Assembly (NCBI RefSeq): GCF_048263515.1
Contig: NZ_JBLXEC010000001.1
Span: 372,001 to 436,000, forward strand
Direction: 5' to 3'
Length of the DNA stretch: 64,000 nucleotides
Source: Marinovum sp048263515
GTDB lineage: Bacteria > Pseudomonadota > Alphaproteobacteria > Rhodobacterales > Rhodobacteraceae
Part shown: piece after piece, positions 58,731 to 64,000 of the stretch
Layout: each line of letters starts with the position of its first letter
Position numbering within the stretch: position 1 is the first letter of the stretch
The notes under the pieces: model-generated
What the model saw: the letters and a program-made list of their open reading frames with translations, nothing else
What the model was told of the DNA's origin: nothing
The model's database searches: none
Made by a program: the position numbers and the translations under genes

Positions 58731-60308
58731 ATGACAACTTTCGAAAAAACCGACGACAGCGTGGTCGTCATTATCGGCTCCGGCGCGGGGGGCGGGACAC
58801 TCGCCAACGAGTTGGCGCAGAAGGGGATCAGGTCCGTGGTGCTGGAGGCCGGCAAGCGGCTCGACACCTCCGACATGGAAAACGACGAATGGACCATGTT
58901 CCAGAAGATCTCCTGGCTCGACAAGCGCCACTCGGCGGGCGGCTGGCACGGGGCGGTCAACCACCCGACCCTGCCGGCCTGGATCGTCAAGGGCTATGGC
59001 GGTTCGACCGTGCATTGGGCCGGCGTGGCGCTGCGCTTCAAGGAGTGGGAGTTCAAGACCCGCTCCACCTATGGAGCGGTCGAGGGCGCGAATGTCGAGG
59101 ACTGGCCGGTCAGCCTGGAAGAGATGGAGCCGTGGTACGAGAAGGCCGAGCTCAAGATGGGCGTCACCGGCAAGACCACCGGCATGCCGCATCTGCCGTG
59201 GAACAACGGCTTTCGAGTGCTGGCCGAGGGCTGCCGCCGCACCGGGCGGACGGATTACAACTCCGGCCCCATGGCGATCAACTCGGTCGACCGCGATGAC
59301 CGCCCGGCCTGCCAGCAGATCGGCTTCTGCATGCAGGGCTGTGCCATCGGCGCCAAGTGGTCGACGATGGTCAGCGAACTGCCGCGCGCCGAGGATTCCG
59401 GGCTCTGCGAGGTGCGCACCGATGCCATGGCGCTGAAGATCGAGCATGACGCGAGCGGCAAGGTGACCGGCGTGCTCTATGCCGACACCGAGGGTAACCA
59501 GCACCTGCAGAAGGCGCGGATCGTCTGTGTCGCTGGCAATTCCATCGAAAGCCCTCGCCTGCTGCTCAACTCGGCGTCGAGCATGTTTCCCGACGGGTTG
59601 GCCAATTCCTCCGGCCAGGTGGGCAAGAACTACATGTGCCACACCTCAACGGGTATCTACGCGGTGATGCCGGAGAAGGTGCATATGCACCGGGGCACCT
59701 CGGTCGCCGGGGTCGTCGGCGACGACGTGAAGCACGACCCCGCGCGGGGCTTCAATGGCGGCTATTACCTCGAGTTCCTGTCGCTGGGCCTGCCCTTCAT
59801 GGCGGCCTTCCTCGAGCCCGGTAACACCGGCTGGGGGCGCAGCTTCTCGCGCGCGATGGAGCAATACGACTATATGTCCGGTGTCTGGGCACTGGGCGAA
59901 GACCTCGCGCAGGAGCAGAACGCCATCACCCTGCATGGCAGCGAGGTCGACCAGCATGGCCTGCCGGTGCCGATCGTCGCCAAGACACCACACAACAACG
60001 ACCACGCCATGACCGCGCATATGGTCGAGTCTACCTCGCAGATTTACGAATCCGTGGGCGCGACCGACATCTACGAACTGCCGCCCTATCCGGCCTCGCA
60101 CAACATGGGGACCAACCGGATGCACGCGGATGCCTCGAAGGGCGTGGTCAATGCCCATGGCCAAAGCCACGACATCGACAATCTCTTCGTGTCGGACGGC
60201 AGCCAGTTCACCTCGTCGGCGGCCTGCAATCCGACGCTGACAATCGTTGCTCTGGCGATCCGGCAGGCCGAGTACATCGCGCAGGAAATGAACGCGCAGA
60301 ACATCTGA
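58731..60308 (+). CDS. GMC oxidoreductase, gluconate 2-dehydrogenase large-subunit type
   Basis: FAD-dependent GMC dehydrogenase of 525 residues with VIIGSGAGGGTLANELAQKG, the VHWAGVALRFKEWEF region, a cysteine set CQQIGFCMQGC, and the C-terminal active-site part ASHNMGTNRMH with GSQFTSSAACNPTLTIVALAIRQAEYI. No signal peptide; export with the Tat-tagged small subunit is likely. Substrate is an alcohol or sugar acid. Its place after an acetoin-type dehydrogenase suggests it may make the oxo compound used by that complex. Confidence 0.87.
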   Translation: MTTFEKTDDSVVVIIGSGAGGGTLANELAQKGIRSVVLEAGKRLDTSDMENDEWTMFQKISWLDKRHSAGGWHGAVNHPTLPAWIVKGYGGSTVHWAGVALRFKEWEFKTRSTYGAVEGANVEDWPVSLEEMEPWYEKAELKMGVTGKTTGMPHLPWNNGFRVLAEGCRRTGRTDYNSGPMAINSVDRDDRPACQQIGFCMQGCAIGAKWSTMVSELPRAEDSGLCEVRTDAMALKIEHDASGKVTGVLYADTEGNQHLQKARIVCVAGNSIESPRLLLNSASSMFPDGLANSSGQVGKNYMCHTSTGIYAVMPEKVHMHRGTSVAGVVGDDVKHDPARGFNGGYYLEFLSLGLPFMAAFLEPGNTGWGRSFSRAMEQYDYMSGVWALGEDLAQEQNAITLHGSEVDQHGLPVPIVAKTPHNNDHAMTAHMVESTSQIYESVGATDIYELPPYPASHNMGTNRMHADASKGVVNAHGQSHDIDNLFVSDGSQFTSSAACNPTLTIVALAIRQAEYIAQEMNAQNI

Positions 60309-60376
60309 ACCAGCGGTTCCTCCCCGGTGTGGTCGGGTCTGCGGACCCGGCCGCATTGGGAGGCAAAGGCCCCGTT

Positions 60377-60398
60377 CGCGCAGGCTGCAACCTGCGCG
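60377..60398. repeat. Small hairpin between GMC and VOC genes
   Basis: CGCGCAGG-ctgcaa-CCTGCGCG forms an 8-bp perfect stem in the 124-bp gap between the GMC and VOC genes. No T tract follows, so an mRNA stability role is likelier than termination. Confidence 0.5.
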
Positions 60399-60432
60399 CG
60401 CTGACCGCTCGCCCAATTTCAAGGAGACCCCC

Positions 60433-61017
60433 ATGACCAAGACCCTGACCGCCGCTGCCCTCGCCGCGGTACTGACCCTGCCCGCCGTGGCCCATGCCCA
60501 ATTGCCCGGCATGCGCGGCACCCAGCACATCGGCATCACGGTGCCCGACCTCGACAAGGCGGTGACCTTCCTTGTCGACGTGATGGGATGCGAGAGCTTC
60601 TACTCCTTCGGTCCCTTCGGCCCGTTTGAAGACGACTGGATGACCGACAACCTCAACGTCAATCCGCGCGCGACGATCGAGTTGATAACCATGGTCAAAT
60701 GCGGCAACGGTCCGGCGCTGGAGGTGTTCAAGTATACCTCGCCCGACCAGGACCCCGAGCCGCCGAAGAACAGCGACATCGGCGGTTATCACATCGCCTT
60801 CTACGTCGACGACATCCGCGAGGCCGTGGACTACCTGCGCGACAACGACGTGCGCGTGCTGGAGGATCCGCACCCGCTGACCGGCACCGGGTCCGAGGGC
60901 CAGGAATGGGTCTACTTTCTGTCGCCCTGGGGCATGCAGATGGAACTGGTGAGCTACCCGGACGGGATGGTCTACGAGCAGAAAACCGAAAAACGGTTTT
61001 GGGACCCGCGCGACTGA
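60433..61017 (+). CDS. Exported VOC-family (glyoxalase/dioxygenase fold) protein
   Basis: A 194-residue VOC protein with a Sec signal peptide (cleavage near AVAHAQ). HIGITVPDLDKAVTFLVDVMGCE starts the fold; metal-ligand candidates are the His in TQHIGI, Glu in LEVFKYTSP and His in GGYHIAFYVDD, Glu in MQMELVSYP. VOC proteins are usually cytoplasmic, so export is unusual. It sits between the Tat/GMC pair and a HupE-like membrane protein, so it may act on a periplasmic intermediate. Confidence 0.8.
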   Translation: MTKTLTAAALAAVLTLPAVAHAQLPGMRGTQHIGITVPDLDKAVTFLVDVMGCESFYSFGPFGPFEDDWMTDNLNVNPRATIELITMVKCGNGPALEVFKYTSPDQDPEPPKNSDIGGYHIAFYVDDIREAVDYLRDNDVRVLEDPHPLTGTGSEGQEWVYFLSPWGMQMELVSYPDGMVYEQKTEKRFWDPRD

Positions 61018-61026
61018 CTTCCGCAG

Positions 61027-61052
61027 CCCCGGCCCTCTGTGGCCGGGGTTTT
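61027..61052 (+). terminator. Rho-independent terminator after the VOC gene
   Basis: CCCCGGCC-ctctgt-GGCCGGGG, an 8-bp perfect GC stem followed by TTTT, lies 10 bp past the VOC stop codon. It probably ends or attenuates the transcript before the HupE-like gene. Confidence 0.75.
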
Positions 61053-61072
61053 CCTTTGGAAAGGAACCTGCC

Positions 61073-62314
61073 ATGAGCCTGCCGAACCGGCCCTATGCGC
61101 CCTGGCTTTCGCTGCTGATCGCGGCGCTGCTGGCCTTCGCCACCCCGCACGTCGCCCACGCGCATTTCAGCTATTCCGATCCCCGGATCATCCATGTGAC
61201 CGAAACCCAGGGCGAACTTGCGGTCCTCATGCGCCTGCCGGTGCCGCTGGCTCTGTTGCCCGACGATTGGCAGGGCCGGGCCGAGACAGGTCTGCCGCCC
61301 TTCACTTTCGCGGCCGGCGATGAAGTTATGCTCGATCCCGGCGCGCTCGACATTGCCGATCCTGAATTGCGGGGCGCACTGAGCCGTCTGCTGACGCTCG
61401 AGATCGGCGGTCGCGCGGAGGCCTCGGAGGTCCGTGCGATCCGCATTTACGCAGATGACGCCCGTCCACGTTTCGGCACCCTCAAGACCGCGCGATCTGC
61501 ATTCGCCACCCCCGCCGGCACGGGACCTGTCCCCTACTTCGAAGCCACGCTCGACGTCCTTCTGACGGTCCCCGGGGGCCTCGACAGCGACCTCCGGCTC
61601 GCCTCAGGCCTCGGCGCGCGTTTCGCGGTGATGGACCGCTTCGGCACCGTCCTCAAGCTGCACCGCGCCGACGAGATAGAGACCCGAGCGGTTCTCGGCC
61701 TCTTCGACGTGAGCTTCCAGGCCACGATCACCCCTGCCGCGCAGCTGAGGCAGGCGGCGCTCAGCGGGGCCGAGCACATCTATCGCGGGCCCGACCATCT
61801 TGCCCTGATCCTGCTGATCGCTCTTGCGGCGCGCGGCTGGCGGCAGGCTCTCGGCTGGGCTTCGGCCTTCACCCTCGGGCATGTCGTGACCCTGGCCGCC
61901 GGCCTCTACGGCATGGCCCCCCAGACCAGTTGGTTCATCCCGCTGGTCGAGTTGAGCATCGCCCTGTCGATCGTCGTCACCGGGATCGCCATCTTCGCCA
62001 GGAGGTCCGCCGCTTTCGGCCCGGTGGCGCTGCTGAGCGTCGGGTTGATCCACGGCTACGGCTTCGCCGCCTCTGCCTCGACGGCAATCTTTGCCGGGGC
62101 TTTCGATGCCTCGCTACTGATGGCCTTCGCACTGGGGCTGGAGCTTTGCCAGTTTGCGCTTTACGCCCTGCTGCTGCCCATCGTCCGACTGCTGGACCGC
62201 GCTCTGCCCACCGCCCCCTCGGCCTGGCGGCGCGGCCTGGCGCTGACAGTCGCGCTGCTGGCCGCGTCGGAAACATGGGCGCGTCTGGGGCTCGCTACCA
62301 ACGCCTTCACCTGA
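61073..62314 (+). CDS. HupE/UreJ-family membrane protein
   Basis: A 413-residue protein with a signal peptide (cleaved near HVAHAH), a periplasmic beta-rich domain of about 200 residues, and a C-terminal HupE/UreJ_2 membrane domain of about six helices that begins with GAEHIYRGPDHLALILLIAL. HupE proteins are linked to nickel or other metal uptake. There is no hydrogenase or urease gene here. A metal or cofactor need of the exported GMC/VOC enzymes could explain its position; that is inference. It ends 2 bp from the stop of the convergent regulator gene. Confidence 0.8.
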   Translation: MSLPNRPYAPWLSLLIAALLAFATPHVAHAHFSYSDPRIIHVTETQGELAVLMRLPVPLALLPDDWQGRAETGLPPFTFAAGDEVMLDPGALDIADPELRGALSRLLTLEIGGRAEASEVRAIRIYADDARPRFGTLKTARSAFATPAGTGPVPYFEATLDVLLTVPGGLDSDLRLASGLGARFAVMDRFGTVLKLHRADEIETRAVLGLFDVSFQATITPAAQLRQAALSGAEHIYRGPDHLALILLIALAARGWRQALGWASAFTLGHVVTLAAGLYGMAPQTSWFIPLVELSIALSIVVTGIAIFARRSAAFGPVALLSVGLIHGYGFAASASTAIFAGAFDASLLMAFALGLELCQFALYALLLPIVRLLDRALPTAPSAWRRGLALTVALLAASETWARLGLATNAFT

Positions 62315-62316
62315 GC

Positions 62317-64000
62317 TCAGGCGGGACGGGAAATCCCGAACTGCTTGATCTTGCGATTGATGGTCGCGCGGCCCATGCCGAGGGTCCGCGCAGCCTGACT
62401 GACGTTCCAGCGCGCGCCGGCCAGGGCGTCCTCGATCATGCTGCGTTCGTCGTAGTTTGCTGCGGTTCGCTGTACGATGGGCACGCCGGCTTGCAGGGGC
62501 GCTGGGGGTGCCAAATCCAGAAGCTCGACGGCCGAAATACGCCTCCCGTTTCCCTCGATCAGCGCCTGTTGCAGGACGTTCTGCAATTCGCGCAGATTGC
62601 CCGGCCAGGGATGGGCGCGCAGCAACGCCAGCGCCTCTTCGGTGATCTCCACCTCCGCGCCTGACAATGACCCCGCGAGGTCGCGCGCGAGGGTGTCGAT
62701 CCGCTCGCGCTCTGCCAGCGCGGGCAGCGCCACCACCGCGCGGGCCAGCAGGAAATAGAGGTCATCTCGGAACAGCCCCTGCTCGACACTCTGTCTCAGG
62801 GACCGGCGGCTGGTTGCGATGATACGGGGCATGTCGGTGGCGTCGGTCGTGTCGAAGGTCTCGAGCATGGCGCGCAATCCGGCCTGGGCAAAGCCCGGCA
62901 TTTCGTCGACATTCTCGAAGACGATGGTGACCGGTGCCCCGAGGCTGTCCGACAGCGCGCCGGCGGCCTGCGCCTGCCCGACGAGGGTTCTGAAATAGGC
63001 GCGGTCGTCCGGGGTGTCGTCGAGCGTGGCGCAATCCACCGTCATCACCTGCGCCGATCCGGCATCGTCGGTCAGAGCCGCCACGAGGCTGGATTTCCCG
63101 GTGCCGGACGGCCCCTCGATCACGAAGGGCAGGCCCCGGCGATAGCAAGCCTGCGCTCGGGCGCACATCGCCGCCATCCGCTCACTGCCCTGGGACAGCC
63201 GCTTCAGCGAGGGAGCCAGCCGGCGCCTGAGAGGGCTGGCGGGTGACCGAGCCGGGCGCAGAGGCCGGTGCCGCGAGGTCGGGACGCGGGCCGAAATATT
63301 CAGCGTCGCCCCGGCCTCGGATCGGACGCTCATCACACGGTCCGGCACCTGCACAAGCGACGTGGTATCCGCAGCGAAAACCGCCTCGAAGGACTGGCCC
63401 TTCAGTTTCGCAGGCGCCTCGCCACCCGCTAGCAAATGCGCGCGGGCAGTGGCGCCGAGGATAATGCCGTCTTCGTTGACCGCCACCAGCTCACTGCTCT
63501 GCAACAGGTCGCGCCCTGCACTGGGCGCCACCGTGAGGATCATCGCACTGTCGAACCGACGCTCGAACAGCAGCCGCTGCACCCGGTCGGCCGCAGCCCC
63601 CAGAAGTTGCCGGGCAAAGAGGTAATCCGCGTGGTTGCCACGATCGACCATCGAGTAATTGATCGCGCCCACGATCTCGTTCTCGGCGTCGAACAGCGGC
63701 ACGGCGGTGCAGGAGAACGGCTTGAGCAGCGAGAAGTAGTGATCCTGCCCACGCACGGTGAAGGCCGCCTTCTCCGACAGGGCCATGCTGACGCCATTGG
63801 TGCCGGCCACGCGCTCATCCCAGACCGAGCCCAGCGCGATGCCTTTCCGCTCGAACAGGTCGCGGCCGCTTTGCCTGCCCTCCAGCCGCACCAGCACGCC
63901 GTCAGCGTCGGTAACCACGAGGCAGGCGCCGGTTTCGGCGGCGATCCCGGCCAGTTGCCGGAAGATGCCGTTTCGCCCGCCGGTGCGCTCGATCATCTCT
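62317..64000 (-). CDS. acoR: AcoR-like Fis-family regulator, N-terminus outside window
   Basis: Enhancer-binding-protein-like regulator, at least 560 residues visible; the first part lies beyond the window. A GAF-type sensor (ACLVVTDADGVLVRLEG, GTNGVSMALSE, HYFSLLKPFSCTAVPLFD) is followed by an AAA+ domain with Walker A GPSGTGKSS and Walker B VTIVFENVDEMPG, and a C-terminal Fis-type HTH (WNVSQAARTLGMGRATINRKIKQFGI). The sigma-54 contact motif GAFTGA is absent between the Walker motifs. It is convergent with the dehydrogenase operon and probably controls it, likely with a sigma-70-type holoenzyme. An ATG at 63996 is interior. Confidence 0.82.
   Translation of the reverse strand, partial: EMIERTGGRNGIFRQLAGIAAETGACLVVTDADGVLVRLEGRQSGRDLFERKGIALGSVWDERVAGTNGVSMALSEKAAFTVRGQDHYFSLLKPFSCTAVPLFDAENEIVGAINYSMVDRGNHADYLFARQLLGAAADRVQRLLFERRFDSAMILTVAPSAGRDLLQSSELVAVNEDGIILGATARAHLLAGGEAPAKLKGQSFEAVFAADTTSLVQVPDRVMSVRSEAGATLNISARVPTSRHRPLRPARSPASPLRRRLAPSLKRLSQGSERMAAMCARAQACYRRGLPFVIEGPSGTGKSSLVAALTDDAGSAQVMTVDCATLDDTPDDRAYFRTLVGQAQAAGALSDSLGAPVTIVFENVDEMPGFAQAGLRAMLETFDTTDATDMPRIIATSRRSLRQSVEQGLFRDDLYFLLARAVVALPALAERERIDTLARDLAGSLSGAEVEITEEALALLRAHPWPGNLRELQNVLQQALIEGNGRRISAVELLDLAPPAPLQAGVPIVQRTAANYDERSMIEDALAGARWNVSQAARTLGMGRATINRKIKQFGISRPA

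Overview
This window is high-GC DNA from an alphaproteobacterium, most likely a marine Rhodobacterales (Roseobacter-group) bacterium. That assignment is inferred from gene content: an RTX/Hint secreted protein, many ABC and tripartite-tricarboxylate importers, PxpABC beside biotin carboxylase genes, and a three-component FAD/Fe-S dehydrogenase family. Gene density is high, ATGA/GTGA overlaps are frequent, and no tRNA, rRNA, CRISPR array or intact mobile element is visible. Almost everything encodes uptake and breakdown of small organic acids, sugar acids and nitrogen compounds.

Layout. (1) 1-4.2 kb: an L-idonate/gluconate locus (idnD, a 2-hydroxyacid dehydrogenase, idnO, gluconokinase, a LacI-type regulator) with a 12-bp palindromic operator candidate in the divergent promoter. 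(2) 4.2-11.8 kb: an RraA-like aldolase divergent from an operon with BCCP, biotin carboxylase, pxpB, pxpC, a second BCCP-like protein lacking the biotin lysine, and pxpA, followed by an SDR and an aminotransferase. (3) 11.9-17.4 kb: a dipeptide-type ABC importer. (4) 17.8-27.0 kb: an IclR-regulated operon of cytoplasmic sulfatase, TctBA, two tandem TctC proteins, an FMN alpha-hydroxyacid oxidase and a TIM-barrel epimerase. (5) 27.3-30.7 kb: a large RTX protein with a C-terminal Hint domain.

(6) 31.1-52.8 kb: the most interesting part, two parallel catabolic modules. Module A has a GntR/FCD regulator, an M20-like hydrolase with altered active site, a polar amino-acid ABC importer, a PTER-like amidohydrolase, a DapA-family lyase, a 942-residue fused tripartite FAD/Fe-S dehydrogenase, a DUF3830 protein and a second GntR. 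Module B has a DUF6282-like hydrolase, a second amino-acid ABC importer, the same tripartite dehydrogenase as three separate genes (97+465+378 aa), a second DapA, a ureidoglycine-aminohydrolase-type bicupin, a third GntR and a hydantoinase. GTATAC-type palindromes sit in three of the promoters. The likely theme is import of a substituted or N-blocked amino acid, deblocking, FAD-dependent oxidation to an imino/oxo acid, and cleavage by a DapA-type lyase. The substrate cannot be read from sequence.

(7) 52.8-54.0 kb: remnants of IS66 and IS110 transposases. (8) 54.0-64.0 kb: an acetoin-type 2-oxo acid dehydrogenase operon with E1alpha, E1beta, an E2 split into a free lipoyl domain and a catalytic domain, and a lipoate ligase. 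It continues into a Tat-exported GMC dehydrogenase pair, an exported VOC protein and a HupE/UreJ membrane protein. A convergent AcoR-like regulator without the sigma-54 GAFTGA loop is cut by the window end.
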